Part shown: positions 33,626 to 46,156 of the stretch, in pieces
Layout of the letters: each line of letters starts with the position of its first letter
Position numbering within the stretch: the first letter of the stretch is position 1
Assembly (NCBI RefSeq): GCF_014851395.1
Contig: NW_024040152.1
Span: 17,846,308-17,910,307, forward strand
Origin: Micropterus salmoides
Lineage: Eukaryota > Chordata > Actinopteri > Centrarchiformes > Centrarchidae
Length of the DNA: 64,000 nt
Reading direction: 5' to 3'
Translations under genes and position numbers: made by a program
Notes under the pieces: model-generated
What the model was told of the DNA's origin: nothing
Database searches by the model: none
What the model saw: the letters and a program-made list of their open reading frames with translations, nothing else

Positions 33626-36600
33626 GAAAGTATAATGACTCGAAGTGAAACTGCACTGAAAGTGAGAGGGAGACATAGGGAGAGATAAAGAGATGTATTT
33701 TGTTTTTGGAGTTTTTGGAGTTTTGCAGTAGACTTTTATCAGTGTAGAACAATTGGTATTCAATAGAGTTAGGCACACAAGCTGTTGGTCTAGAGACAAG
33801 TACCAAACACTCTGTCACACCCACCCCGCTAACACCCCCAACATCACCAACCATTTCACACAGATTTCCAATTTCCTCTTCTTTCCATTCTCTTCAGTTG
33901 TCTGCTATCATTCACACAATAACCTCACCTCTTTGTCCTCCCATATTTCCAACTCCTCTCCTTTTTGTCTACAAATCTTCCCCCTTTTCTCTGCAAGCGT
34001 CTGTTGCACTTCCTCTCTCTGGATCTTTTGATGTCAGCTCATACCTGCTGTCACATACCACCTGTTCAGTTCTCAGCCAGACAGGACCGGATTAAATTCA
34101 ACTGCGATGCAGTGGACGGGACTGGGCTAAACTGGACCAGCCTGAATGAAACTGGACAGATCAAGAAGGTTGGAAATTAACAATAGGGAAGGTTGGTGTG
34201 ACATACATATTGTCTCCCTCAACTTTGGTGACCATGGTTATTCCCAGAGGTGAAGGTTTTAATAGTAAGTGAAGCTTTCTTTTTCATAATAAAAAAGTGA
34301 TCCTGACCAACAACTTACCGACCTTAAACAAATATCGTCATATGTTTCACTCTGAAAAACTACAACCATTAAGTTAATCTCTAATATCCATTCAGAAGTT
34401 AGATTTTCAAAACAGTTCACACAAAGACCTAAAGTGAAAGTCATTTGGCCAAAATGACACATTTTATTAGCAAAATGTTCTAACACTCACAAAACATTAA
34501 AAACATGCAACAAAAGCAAATATTTACATCAAACCACATAGTGTATTGCAAAATGAATCATAATTACTTCATAATTAAAGCTATCAATATAAACTTCATT
34601 TTGTCTTACATAACAGTGCCACTTGTTGATACTTTACATACTGTATTTATAGAATGTGCTAAATAGGGAAGCAGGCCTTTCACAGCATGCATTGTATTCT
34701 ATTCACCAATGATTTTACTAGGAATAATAAACCCTGCTGCACCTGCACTTTTACACTACAGCTTTAACCGGTGCACTTGTGCCAGATATTAATGAGCTGG
34801 CAGATACAAAAATTTTGAAAATCAGGCAAATACTTCACTTTAAGGTTTGGTTGTTCTACTAATGTAACCCAAATCCAATATTGGCACACTCTGCTACTGG
34901 CTGTCTTGTTGGAAAGCAGCCTGTGTCGCCGTTTTATGAGCCAGCAGAAGTACTTTCACTTTTAATTAATGGTGTATTAAAAGTGTATTTAGCCCATGCA
35001 GAACAAATGTGTGCAACACACTGTATAAACATCTACGTCAGATGGTCATCAGATTGAATCTGATAAGTCAACAGTATCCTCTCATTGTGTAAAGTACGAC
35101 TTAATGGAAATTACCCAATTCCTTTTCTTTTGCATTGATTGGTTGCTATTTGTTGGATAGCCATGCCCGATGGTCAGTACGCTACCAGATCTTGTTTATT
35201 CAGGAAACAATACTTTTTGAGAAGCAAAGAGAGAGACAATGTGGGCGGCTAAAACAGTCGTAGAGAGAGAGCGAGAGAGAGAGAAAAAGAGGTCTCCCTC
35301 TATATGCTTACCCTATTTCATTCAACACTGGGCTGCTCCTGTGTTATTACCAAAATAGTTCTTTAAGTTGTAAAGATTATGTTCATATGCTTTAGGAATA
35401 ATCATATTGTATTGGGTGCCTGAGCTATTAGAGAAGGTACAGGGAAAAATAGTAGACTAGAAAGCTAGCAAGTATGATATTTTAAAGCAATCTCATTGAT
35501 ACCTTCATGTAGATAAAAAAAAAAGTTAAATAATTGTATTAAATAAATAACAGCTAAATTAAGAGATAATAAACATGCAAATGCACTCTAGATAGAAGAA
35601 GTGTTCTAACCTGATACACAGCAGATTATTATAGTATTATAGTATTAAAACACAAAGTAACCTGTGAGTAGTTTATTGACCAAGTATGTTTAAACTTTTA
35701 CAAGACAGTGTTATCTTTTTAAAATATTTAACCAAAACCAGTATTTTCCCCTAACCTGAACTAAATGATTTAGTTGCCTAAGCTAGGATGCAAACCATGT
35801 TCTCGCCAGTCCTGCTTTTTCTACACACTGAATCCACCCAAACCCCAGCCCTACAATTTCTCTGTTGTACAAGTCCACATAACTCAGGCAGTAATTATGC
35901 TTCCTTTTCTTTCCTTGTAAGTTCTCTTATTTTAGCTGTGTATTGTTTAGTCAGGGTTGGATCTTTATCAAAAGTCAAGGTTGTTTCAGTTTGTGTTCTC
36001 TCATGCATTTTCTCCACCTGCTGGAGGCAAACATGGATATCTGTGATATTACTTGTAGGTTTCTGAAGGGATAAGTTTGAGCTTACTTAACGCTGCCATC
36101 TAGAAAATCCAAATTTTTGGTATGTATGGATAAAGTTAAAGCAGGAACAAGCAACAACAACCACAAATGTATATCATGGCCTGATAGCACCTTTCAGTCA
36201 GAGCAAACACTGCTGAAACACACTTCTCCTACATGTTGGCTTAATGGTTTTACATTTCTGCTGAAAAGAATATATTGACTTTGTTTTGTATTAACTTGAG
36301 GTTTTCTTTTTCTTTAAAATTCATTCAGATGTGTTTTTTGGAGGAGCTGCATATTAAGGCAATTCCACATGGGCTATAACATTTGCTTGATATTTTTTTC
36401 GGCCTGAGTTGGCTCTGATCTTTATCATGGTCATTTCGGTTCAATTCAGAAAATCTCTTTTCTGTTTTAATCTGTCTAGTCTGATATTGTTACGCTTTGC
36501 TCTTTGTGTTTCTGGTCTTTTCCTCTCTCTTTCTCTTCTTTGATCCAAAGCAATAGGTGAGTTGAAAGGTTAGCTCATTCTTTGACCATGACTTCTCTAA

Positions 36601-36666
36601 AATCCTGAACAGAAACCTGAGCACTGCTACAAACTAAAGAAGAGAGGCCAGAGTGAGTGTAGTGTA
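33626..36666. other. No gene seen
   Basis: No recognisable gene or mobile element. A GA microsatellite-like run lies at 35258-35291 and a CT-rich run at 36518-36542. Confidence 0.5.
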
Positions 36667-36694
36667 GTGTGTGTGTGTGTGTGTGTGTGTGTGT
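36667..36694. repeat. (GT)14 microsatellite
   Basis: GT run of 28 bp, followed by a purine-rich stretch from 36715 to 36925. Confidence 0.95.
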
Positions 36695-36714
36695 TCTCCC
36701 AGGTGACGGAGCAT

Positions 36715-36925
36715 GGGCGAGAGAGATACTCGTTTGATCCCTGGAACAAAGAGAGAGGGGAGGGCAAAGGAGAGAGCAGCAGAGAGAGACAGCAGGGGAG
36801 AGAGAGACACACACACAGGGAAATAGATGAGTGAGAGAGACAGATAGCTAAAGGGTGGAAGAGAGGAAGACAAGAGGGAGAGAGAGAGAGAGAGACAGGA
36901 GGGAGAAAGCGTGAGACAGGGGGTT
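36715..36925. repeat. Purine-rich stretch
   Basis: GA-rich on the plus strand, including a GA run at 36875-36893. It gives three overlapping Ser/Leu/Pro-rich frames on the minus strand, none of them genes. Confidence 0.75.
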
Positions 36926-39900
36926 AGCAGGGATCAAGGCTCATGAGAACAGAGCTTTGTTGAAGGGGGTTTGAAGATCACGAGCAGCTTTGTCAAACAG
37001 AAGGCAAGGAGAACTGTTGTGTCCAAAAACTGTTCAGTGCATACACACACACACCTATAATTGTGACAACTAGCATGAAACATGCAACAGCAAACAGCAT
37101 ATTTTAAAGGGTTTGTGGTTAAAATACATTTTCTCACTTACAGTCATGCCATGTTTTCTTGGATCATCACAGATCGGTCTGTCAGGATTCTTTCAAAGTG
37201 TTGGCCTCCACCCCAATACAACTGAGGTGAATGGAATTTTATTTGGTGGTTCTGCACAATAATGATAAATCACATTTAACAATTAAACAGCTACATCTAG
37301 TCTCTGAAATAATGTCCCCAATATGCTGAATAATCCACAGACTGAATAGCTTTGACTGGAACTACATTCTAACGATGAAATGGCCCCTAAGAAAACTGTT
37401 AACAGCGATGTCAAAACTGGACTGTGCAGAGTAACTGGGACACTGATTCCAGAAAGATATGTGTAACATGTGTGTAACATCTTTTTTGTGTAATTTTAAA
37501 TGCTGTGAGCACCACAAACCTAAATCATGGCTGGTTGAAATTACAGTATGTTTATATAAGTTTTTGCAACAACAAACATTTTGAGAAAAACCTAACGTGG
37601 CCCAAAATACATATTTTATCAGCATAACAAGGAAACATTTCAAATGAATAATGTTGCAAAATGTTCACTGACAATGTATTTTATTTGTTTTACCTAAAAC
37701 ATCTGCTTTTAGCAGCTAAAGCATGTTTAACGATTGATCATGTTTTGGTACTCAAAGTAGCTAGGTTAAAATGGATCTTTGTTATATATTGCAGAAATCA
37801 ACAGTAAATTAAAATAAGAGGCACTGGGAAAAAAGTTTGCCTATGTACATAATACAGGCAGCAATTATGTTTCCCTAAAAACATTTTTGGCAAAACAAAT
37901 GAGTAGTACACAAACTTTTCAGGAGGCAGCTGAATCCATTCAGCTCCATTGTTTGGGGGTGGGGTCAAACTTCTTGGAGAGGAATATTTCCAAAACCTGG
38001 GGAAATAAAACTAAGTGCTTTTTTGTTGGGTGAACCAACCATTTAAGACAGCTCTGAAAAAACAAGATTACCTCTTAAAGCCATATTCATAGACCACACT
38101 ACAATTGTTTACTGCGACTGGACAGTTTCATCAGTAATGCTGTATGCACAGTGCAGTGAACACCTTTAGCTTGCCTATGCAATCAGTCCCCAGAAAACAG
38201 CCTACCCTTCACTGATGTCGGAGGAAAAAATGCAAGGCAAATCATTTTACATCCAGTGCGGTCATCAGGGCTCCTGATCAGCAGGTAGTGAAAAGTGTTT
38301 CGACACGCTGAAACGACTAAAAGGAGTCAGACGCAGGAGAGGAGTAGATGGGAGAAGAAGACAGAGTAGAAAACAGAGGTCAAAGCAGTGAACATTTTAC
38401 AGTACAATTTAATTAGTTACTTATGGCGCAGTCTGTCTTGTAAAAGTCAACACACTGTTTTTACAAATGGTTTTGAAATTTATTCTTTCATTTCCAGATA
38501 CATGAAAACAATGATGTTTTAAATCCAATTAAAATCTAATCTGGTCTCCTTCATACTATACATGTATCCTGTCCAAGGCCACTGCATACATTATAATATG
38601 ACTGGATCACCTTCATGCGCATATGCACACTATATTATTATGTACACAGCCATGTAACCAGCCCCCTCAGACTCACTGTCCTTCAACCCCCCCATTTCTT
38701 CACCTCCACCAAAGACATGTCACTATTGCGTTAAACTGCAGTTTATTAAAATGGTTTTGCATGTTGAAAAAAACTACCTAATGCGCATATGTATATATGT
38801 ATATATGTCTGTGCTCATATGGAAATAACACTGTTATTCTATACAAATTCTGTGATTGTAGAGGAATATATTTCACACTATGCGATCTTGAAACGTCCTC
38901 AGCACAACCTAAACAAGGAAATTCTCGGTGGCAGTGTGTTCAGGTGCCCTTTAGCAAATGCATTTTGCTTCTGGAACAGACACTTGTATCGTGAAGCTTC
39001 TAATTTTGAATGTGTGTACTGAAAAAGTGCACACATACTCGGTCAAAACAAGGATAAATAAACAGTTATCGTTCCAAAAAATCCAAAAAGTGTGTTTAAA
39101 AATGTACTGTTACAAAATGTATACCACATGATTTTCATACACGAGTGATCGCATCCCCCATCATGCCTCACTTCTCCTGACATACTCCTGTATATTGTAA
39201 ATGGCTTTCATCAAAAGCGCCTTAAAATACCAGGAAAGCATACTGTACATCTTTGTGTGTGCATGTGCCTGGTGGGAATTGAATCAAATATATAAACATG
39301 TTTTTATAAAACCCAGTTTAACACAGAGCGACTATCAACCCAACCCCCACATCCCCACCCACATTTACCTTTTTATTCTCTTCCCCTACACAAAGACTTT
39401 TATTATGATCCTCAAAACATGCCCAAGAGACATGTGAGTCACTCAGAGAAGTTATTAATTTCATGTGGTTAGGTATGATGAGGCACGGCCCTAAAATTAC
39501 TAATCTATCCAATTGAAGACAATCAAAATTAAAATAGATAAAATAAAATAGATTTTTGTTTTATACTACCACAGCCGATCTCCAATTTGAACCACTCATC
39601 CATATCCCTAGGACTCTGAATAGGAATCATCTGGTATAGAAAAATGTGTTTGAAAACCTGTTACTTCTTGGGTGTCAGAGGTCAACATTTTTTATTACTT
39701 TGCTGATGTGAATTATTCAGTTCAATCCAAAGAGTTATAGTCAGTGACTAGATAGTTTATTCATGTTTCTGTTTATAAGCTAAAAGAATGCATCACCCAT
39801 CAAACACACCGGTAAGCAATTAAAACAACAACAACATTGATAATGATGTAATGATTGGTCTTGGATTACATACTGTAAATTCAGTCTGTGGCTTGTTCAA

Positions 39901-40727
39901 ACTCCTATGTTCAGCTCAGCACAAAAGATCCTCTGCACAGCTTTGTTTTGCCGCTGAAATCAAAAACAAGACTGAGGGCAAAACTAATTAACACAATAAC
40001 AATAAGACTTGATTCACAAAAGATCAACAAGAAGTCACCATAGGAGGTACAGCACAATAATTAATCGAGCGAACATATAAATAGAGTCGACAAGAGCAAA
40101 AGGAAAACAAATGTAACGGTTAATGAACAAGTAATTAGAATTATTAGAAACACATTAGCCTCAAACAGCTAGTATAGTAGTTATCTTGGTTAGCATTCAA
40201 CTGATCGTGTAAGGATGATGAAAATGATGTAATACTGAGTACATTAAGTGAGCACGTAAGGACGATCAAAAAGGTGTTATACTGAATAAATTGAATGGGA
40301 GGATATAAGTTGGGTTGATATGAGTTAAAAGATACTTAAAAATGTCCAAAAAAAGGGAAAATTAGAATGCTTTGAATCATTGCACTGTTTGAGTAAAAAC
40401 TGATAATTCATTCCTTTATAAAACAGGACAAAGTTAAAATACACTGATCTGTAGATCAGTAATCTATTGCTTTTCGGGTAAAAGAGGCTAAAAAGGTTAG
40501 TAGGATAAAAAGACGATGTATGTTTAAAATGCTTTTTTTTAATTTAACTTCTATATCAATTTGGGGAAATGCATCTTAAAAAACAATATGCAGTGTTTGA
40601 TTGTTTACATAAGCTTAACTTTCTTTTTGACGTATAGTTTTAAGTACTAGTTTGTGATTGGAGGATCTGTTCACGATTGCTCATGCCTCGTTCAGCCTGT
40701 GTACGGAACGTGTGGCTTACGTTCGTC
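36926..40727. other. No gene seen; long unannotated stretch
   Basis: AT-rich sequence without recognisable genes or mobile elements. An (ATGT)n-like patch lies at 38788-38808. Confidence 0.5.
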
Positions 40728-41325
40728 CATTACAACATTGGACTTGACTGAGGCTACATCGTGTCCGTGTCGTACTTTCTATTTCCCCTTTTACAGGTAA
40801 GAACGAGGGTTGTAGTTTGTTTGAATGATTTATTTATGTGTTTAATGCTGTAAGGAACATGCAGGGAGTAAATATTAATGACTGTAGCGATTTATGTATG
40901 CACAATTAGCAGGCTAAAGGTGAAGTGTTGCTCCAGTGTAGCCTGTATGCTAGCTGTGTCATGGGAACGCCGCCACCGCCGTTTTCTGTGTATTTGTTTT
41001 ACATTGTAGGGATTGTTGCAGTGTAAGAAAAATGAGTGTAATGTGAAGAGGCAGGATACTTTATATGTAAGTGCAACACTGCTGAGGGTTAAGTGTTAAG
41101 AGTATTCTGAATTAATAACTCTAAGGTAGCAGTATTTAGTATTACAGAATATTTCCAATTGTGCTCAACACTTCACAGAGCTAAATGTAATTTACTGTTC
41201 TTTGCCAATACTGTTAAAATGCTGTGAAAGTATATTGGTATGTTTTTGGTCAATACATTACAACATTGGACTTGACTGAGGCTACATCGTGTCCGTGTCG
41301 TACTTTCTATTTCCCCTTTTACAGG
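40728..41325 (+). repeat. Exact 70-bp direct repeat, 528 bp apart
   Basis: The segments 40728-40797 and 41256-41325 are identical over 70 bp (CATTACAACATTGGACTTGA at the start, CCTTTTACAGG at the end). Flanks differ on both sides. The first copy is followed by TAAGA, so its end reads CAG|GTAAGA like a splice donor; the second copy reads CAGGGGCGTAAC. The intervening 458 bp contains no recognisable gene. An LTR origin, a tandem duplication or a retrocopy of a spliced exon are all possible. Confidence 0.85.
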
Positions 41326-42060
41326 GGCGTAACAATCGCAAAAAGAAATAAAGTAACATCTCAAAATTATAACAACAATCACTAAACAGTGATTGCGACA
41401 ATGTCAGTTTAACTGCTATATATCTGTGCTTGTAGTTGCTATTGGCAACAAAACACCCAACTAGATCCAACTGCTGGTGGCAGAATATAAGTGCTATAAT
41501 GTTTGCAACCTCCCATCTGCTACAAAGTTATGGCGTATTGATTACTTCTCTTTTTCCCTCCAGAAAATTCCATACTGTACTTAGCACAACCTGTATTTAT
41601 GTTTACCAGACAAGGACCTCTAGTGGACATGTGAATCACAACTTTTGTGTGCCAGAAGCAAATGTGGGAGTATCATGATGTTGTTATAACGCTACAAAGT
41701 GTTGAAGGGAAGAGGTTGGATGGATGGGTTAACAAAGTGTGTGACTCTGACACATGGCCAGACTCACAATAAACCTCAACTAATGTATTGCAGTGGCAGA
41801 TCAGAAAACAGTCTTATAAAGAATTTATGTAATTGCCATTTGTAACATCTTTAGAAGGCACTGACAAACAATCAAATGGGTCATTCTGGAGGGTATCGAA
41901 ACAAAATATTCTATCCATGAAAGGTTAAAATCAAGGCCAACTGGACTTGTATCTTCAACCAAGTCCAGTAGCCTTTGATTTGAACCTTCCTTGGATAACT
42001 ATGACCTGGATGACTGAGAATCTTCACAGACATCTACATATTCTGTTGTTTAGTTTGGAG
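41326..42060. other. No gene seen
   Basis: No recognisable gene or element between the direct repeat and the 3' end of the L2 element. Confidence 0.5.
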
Positions 42061-42130
42061 TAGTAATAATAATAATAATCCTTATTTGTAGAGCACTTTT
42101 CAAAAACAAGTTACAAAGTGCTTTAACAAG
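42061..42130 (-). repeat. L2 3' end stem and (ATT)n tail
   Basis: On the minus strand the element ends CACTTTGTAACTTG, then AAAAGTGCTCTACAAATAAG and (ATT)6. A similar stem with a different tail occurs at 11906-11985. Confidence 0.85.
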
Positions 42131-42238
42131 TGTAAAGAATAATACAAAAAAACAAGATAAGAGCATGAAAACATTAAAAAGACTAAAATACAGATTAATA
42201 TAAAATTAGGAAAATAAAATAAAAGGGATAAAATAAAG

Positions 42239-42643
42239 TCAAATAAGATCGGGAAAGGCTCTCCTATAAAAGTATGTTTTAAGAAGGGACTTAAAAGAGT
42301 TCACTGACTCAGCCGACCTGGTTTCCTCGGGCAGGCTGTTCCAGAGCCTCGGGTCCCTGACAGCAAACGCTCTGTCCCCTTTAGTTTTCAGTCGAGACTC
42401 TGGAACAGACAGCAGACCTCTGCCCGAGGATCTCAAGGTACGTGCTGGTGTGTATGGGACTAAAAGGTCAGAAATATAACAAGGCGAGAGGCCATGAAGA
42501 GCTTTAAAAGTGATCAGTAGAATTTTAAAGTCAATTCTAAAACATACTGGGAGCCAGAGTAATGAAGCTAAAATAGGAGTAATGTGGTCATATTTCTTTG
42601 TTCTGGTTAAAAGCCTGGCAGCTGAGTTCTGGACAGTCTGGAG
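42239..42643 (-). pseudogene. L2 ORF2, C-terminal region
   Basis: In frame with the YADD segment after the single TGA. It encodes QTVQNSAARLLTRT, ITPILASLLWLPV, RIDFKILLITFKALHGLSP, PYTPARTLRSSG, and near the end RDPRLWNSLPEETRSAESVN, followed by a stop after FPDLI. This is the usual C-terminal domain of L2-type ORF2. Only the TGA separates it from the RT core. Confidence 0.85.
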
Positions 42644-43516
42644 TCAATCAATAGATTTTTGGGTTAAACAGGTGAAAAGGCTGTTGCAATAATCCAGGCG
42701 TGATGAGATGAAGGCGTGTAAAATGGTCTCGGTGTCCTTAAAAGTTAACATAGATCGAATTTTAGCTATATTTCTAAGTTGATAAAAACATGATTGAACA
42801 AGCTTTGTGGTGTGCTGCTCGAAATTTAAATTACTATCAAACCAAACACCAAGGTTCTTTGCCACAGGCTTAATGTGATTTACTAGGGAACCAGCAGATG
42901 GCAGTATTTGATTTGCCATCTGCTGGGACCCAATGACCAGGATTTCTGTTTTGTCTGAGTTCAGCTGGAGGAAATTATTTGACATCCATTTTTTAACTTC
43001 ACAAAGGCAGTTGTTAAGTGAACTCAGCATTCCAGGGTCTGTGGATCTGACGGGCAAGTATATTTGTGTGTCATCAGCATAAATATGAAAAGAAATGCCA
43101 TGTTTATGGATAATATGTCCAAGGGGAAGCAGATACAAGGAAAACAAAATGGGTCCTAAGACCGACCCCTGAGGCACACCATATTTAACTGGACAGAACG
43201 AGGAGACATAGTTGTTTACAGACACACAAAACTTCCTATTTGACAGATAGGATGAAAACCATTCTAGGGCAGTACCAGAGATCCCCACCCAGTGCCTCAG
43301 TCTAACATGATGTTGTAATCAATGGTGTCAAAAGCAGCACTAAGGTCCAGGAGTACCAGGACTGAGCACATGCCTTCATCAGCAGACATTAAAAGGTCAT
43401 TGGTGACTTTAAGCAGGGCAGTCTCAGTGCTGTGGTACTTCCTAAAACCAGACTGAAACTTAAAAAATATTTTGTTATTTTCCAGTACAATGAGCAGCTG
43501 TTTGGACACAATTCTT
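42644..43516 (-). pseudogene. L2 ORF2, reverse transcriptase core
   Basis: Two frames are needed. The first (43509-43297) has QSGFRKYHSTETALLKV and LLDLSAAFDTIDYN, which hold the first catalytic Asp (block A). A one-base loss near 43297-43303 shifts the frame. The second (43288-42644) has GISGTALEWFSSYLSNR, GVPQGSVLGPILF (block B), HIYADDTQIY (the YADD catalytic motif, block C), and the thumb phrase LGVWFDSNLNF. The frame stops at a TGA (42644-42646) exactly where related proteins have Arg, consistent with CGA to TGA decay. These phrases are diagnostic of L2-type RTs. Confidence 0.9.
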
Positions 43517-43517
43517 T

Positions 43518-45194
43518 CTAGAATCTTTGCAATAAAAGCAGTTTTGAAATTGGTCTAAAATTATGTGGGAGGGAGGGATCTAAACCAGGTTTCTTTAAAA
43601 GTGGGTTCACGCAAGCCGTTTTAAAATAATCAGGGACACAACCAGTAGATAGGGAGCTGTTGAAAACAGAGATCAAATGGGGCCCAACAGAATCTATTAC
43701 TTTCAGTAAAAATTTTGTAGGTATTACATCAAGTGGGCTGGAGGACACTCTCATTTGTGATACTGTTTTTAAAAGCTCAGACAAGTCGATGGGATAAAAC
43801 TGGTTAAAACTCTCTTGTTGCTGGTGAGGAACCTCTGAGTAAGAGGCCGCGGGGGTAATAGAGGCTCTGATTGACACCACCTTATTGGTAAAATAAGATA
43901 AAAACAATTCACAGTCATCATTACTTCCAGCTGAGGCACAAGGAGGGGTTGGGTTTACCAGCTGATCCACAGTCTTAAACAGAAACCTGGGATTGTGTTT
44001 ATGTGTAGTAATGAGTTCAGAAAAATAATGTGTTCTTGCATCCTTAACCATGTTATTGTAGTTAATTAATAAATCCTTCAGACTGAGGTAATGGACTTGG
44101 AGACTGGATTTTTTCCATCTGCGCTCTGCTTTCCTGCATTCCCTTTTTAGGCTACGAATACTGTCATTTATCCAGGGTTGCTTACTAGCTTTAGACGTAG
44201 GCCTAACCTTTAGAGGAGCAGTAATATTTAGTGACGACAAGCAGATATGATTGAAGTGATCGACCAGATTGTTGGTGTTGGAATCAGACAGGTGTTGGCT
44301 TTGGCTCTGAAAGAATGCGCAAAACTTTGAAACACTTTGTTCATTAAAGATGCAAGAACACACGGAGCTTGGTGAGGCGGCATGAGTAATAGGCGAATCG
44401 CAGCTAAAAACAATACATCTGTGGTCAGATATGGTCATGTCCACTAATTCCACAGAGGAAATGCTGACACCCAGGGTAAAAACCAAGTCCAGTGTATGAC
44501 CACAGTTATGGGTTTGCCCTTTGACATGTTGTTTGAAGTTAAAAGAAGTGGCCATATTTAAAAAGTTAGTTGCATTAACATTGTTGGGGTCATCAACATG
44601 AATATTAAAATCGCCACAAAGAACAATTCTGTCATCATTTAAAACCAGAGTAGATAAAAATTCAGGAAGTTCTGATAAAAATCCTCCAGGCGGTTTTGGG
44701 GGGCGATAAATTATAACAAATATGATAGGTTGCAGCCCTCCAAGTTTAAGAGTGAGAACTTCAAAGGAGTTAAATTCATCACAGCGTACTTGATGACATT
44801 TTAAATTTTTCCTATACACGCTCACTAGCCCACCACCACGACCACTGACCCTCGGTTGACTAAAACAATCATATTGAGGCGGACACAGTTCAGCTAGCTG
44901 GCTATAGTCATTCATTTGCAACCAGGATTCAGTTAAAAACATAAAATCTAGATTTGCAGACAAGATAAAATCATTTAAGATAAAAGTCTTACTTGAAAGT
45001 GATCTCACATTGAAGAGAGCCATTTTAAATGAGTTTGTTCTGGGTGCTGGAGTTGGTGCAGTTGTCCTAATCCTTAAGAGATTACTATTATTTCTGTGTG
45101 GGATGTGCACATTTCGGTTTACTGGTCTATGCGTGATGATGACAGGAATAGAAGTCGTTGGAACAGCGCTGGGAGCAGACGGCTTTACATGCTA
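43518..45194 (-). pseudogene. L2 ORF2, endonuclease and start of RT
   Basis: The frame is open from a stop near 45194 to 43518; the first in-frame ATG with good context begins MALFNVRSLSSK. The APE-like endonuclease domain follows: TESWL (catalytic Glu), RGGGLVSVYR, IYRPP, CGDFNIHVD and ISDHRCIVF (catalytic Asp-His). A linker with Trp-Lys-rich segments (ERRWKKSS) leads to the RT start, VNPLLKKPGLDP and NFRPISK. The reading frame then shifts at about 43535: a one-base indel in a T-rich run converts the expected AKILERIVSKQ into an early stop. The endonuclease would nick target DNA to prime reverse transcription. Intact over this section, but the full ORF2 is not. Confidence 0.88.
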
Positions 45195-45281
45195 GCAGGT
45201 GGAGACAGTTGTTTGTGGCAGTGAGGCAGAGATCTGTTCAGTGAGCGGTGGTGTGTCCAGGTGTGCTGCATGAATGATTAG

Positions 45282-46118
45282 TCATTCACATAAGTCATGT
45301 GTGGACCGCACCACATGCTGTATGTACGCAGCTAACATTTCTGAGCCCCGTTTGTTTGGGTGAAGTCCGTCTGTCTTAAAAAGAGACACTCTTTGCCAGA
45401 AAATATTAAAATTATCCACATAACACACACGATGAGCCCTGCAGGCGGACTGGAGCCAGTCGTGGAGGCCAAGGAGTCTACTGAAGCGGCCATCACCGCG
45501 ACCAACTGTGGGAATGGGACCAGAGATAAAAACGGACTTTCCACACTGCTTTAAAAAGTTAAAAAGACGGTTAAAATCTGATTTTGTCAGCTCAGACTGC
45601 TGAAGAGCTGTGTCATTGGTTCCGACATGGACTATCACTCTTGTGATGGAGGACGGGAGCGATGGCATCAGGTCCTGGAGTTTTTTTAAAATGTCAGCCG
45701 TGGTGGCACCGGGGAAGCAGTGAGTGGTAGCGTTAAAGAAACGGATGTTTCTGGTTATGGAGTCACCAATTATTAGTGTGGTTGGGGAGAAAAGAGGACG
45801 AGGAGATGCAGGTTGTGGGGTTCCAGAGCAGGACTGAGCAGAATCTGCTTCAACACTGTGTGCGGACTGAGGATGGAGTGTGTGAGCTGCTGAGTGTTGT
45901 GTTGGAGTAGCAGTAACACACCTGAGAGAAGGGCTACCCGACGGTGCAGGGTAGAGACGGCCTCCGGAGCGTCTGAGCACAGCCTCCTTCAGGATCCCAT
46001 GGCGGGAAGCGGAGGTTTTTGACCGGGATGACTGCCGCCGATCAGGCCCAGCGGCAGACCGGCAGACCGGCAGACCGGCGGCCCAGCGCGGGAGATGTAG
46101 CCGGTGGAGGAGATGCAA
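45282..46118 (-). pseudogene. L2 ORF1, SGNH-hydrolase (esterase) part
   Basis: A 278-codon open frame (no ATG start; it opens with TTG, as expected for the middle of a broken ORF). The second half carries the SGNH/GDSL signature blocks: IIGDSITRNI with the catalytic Ser, a Gly in FPGATT, VHVGTNDT with the Gly-x-Asn block, and DGLHPNKRG with the Asp-x-x-His pair. Esterase domains of this kind are known in ORF1 of CR1/L2-group LINEs; the role is uncertain, possibly lipid binding or deacetylation. All catalytic residues appear present. It is out of frame with the N-terminal part, and an 8-bp tandem repeat (46053-46079) lies at the second frame change. Confidence 0.85.
46053..46079. repeat. 8-bp tandem repeat inside L2 ORF1
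   Basis: The unit GGCAGACC is repeated just over three times. As 8 is not a multiple of three, a change in unit number shifts the reading frame. Confidence 0.85.
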
Positions 46119-46156
46119 CAGTGTCGGCAGGCACTGTGCGCCGAAAGAGATCCGTA

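Noticed and set aside
40728..41325. Interpretation of the 70-bp direct repeats as the two LTRs of a retrotransposon
   Set aside because: Too short and too close, flanks lack a clear primer-binding site or polypurine tract; kept only as one possibility.
44228..44413. Small open frames inside the L2 and DIRS elements on other frames or the opposite strand
   Set aside because: They are shadows of the retroelement coding frames.
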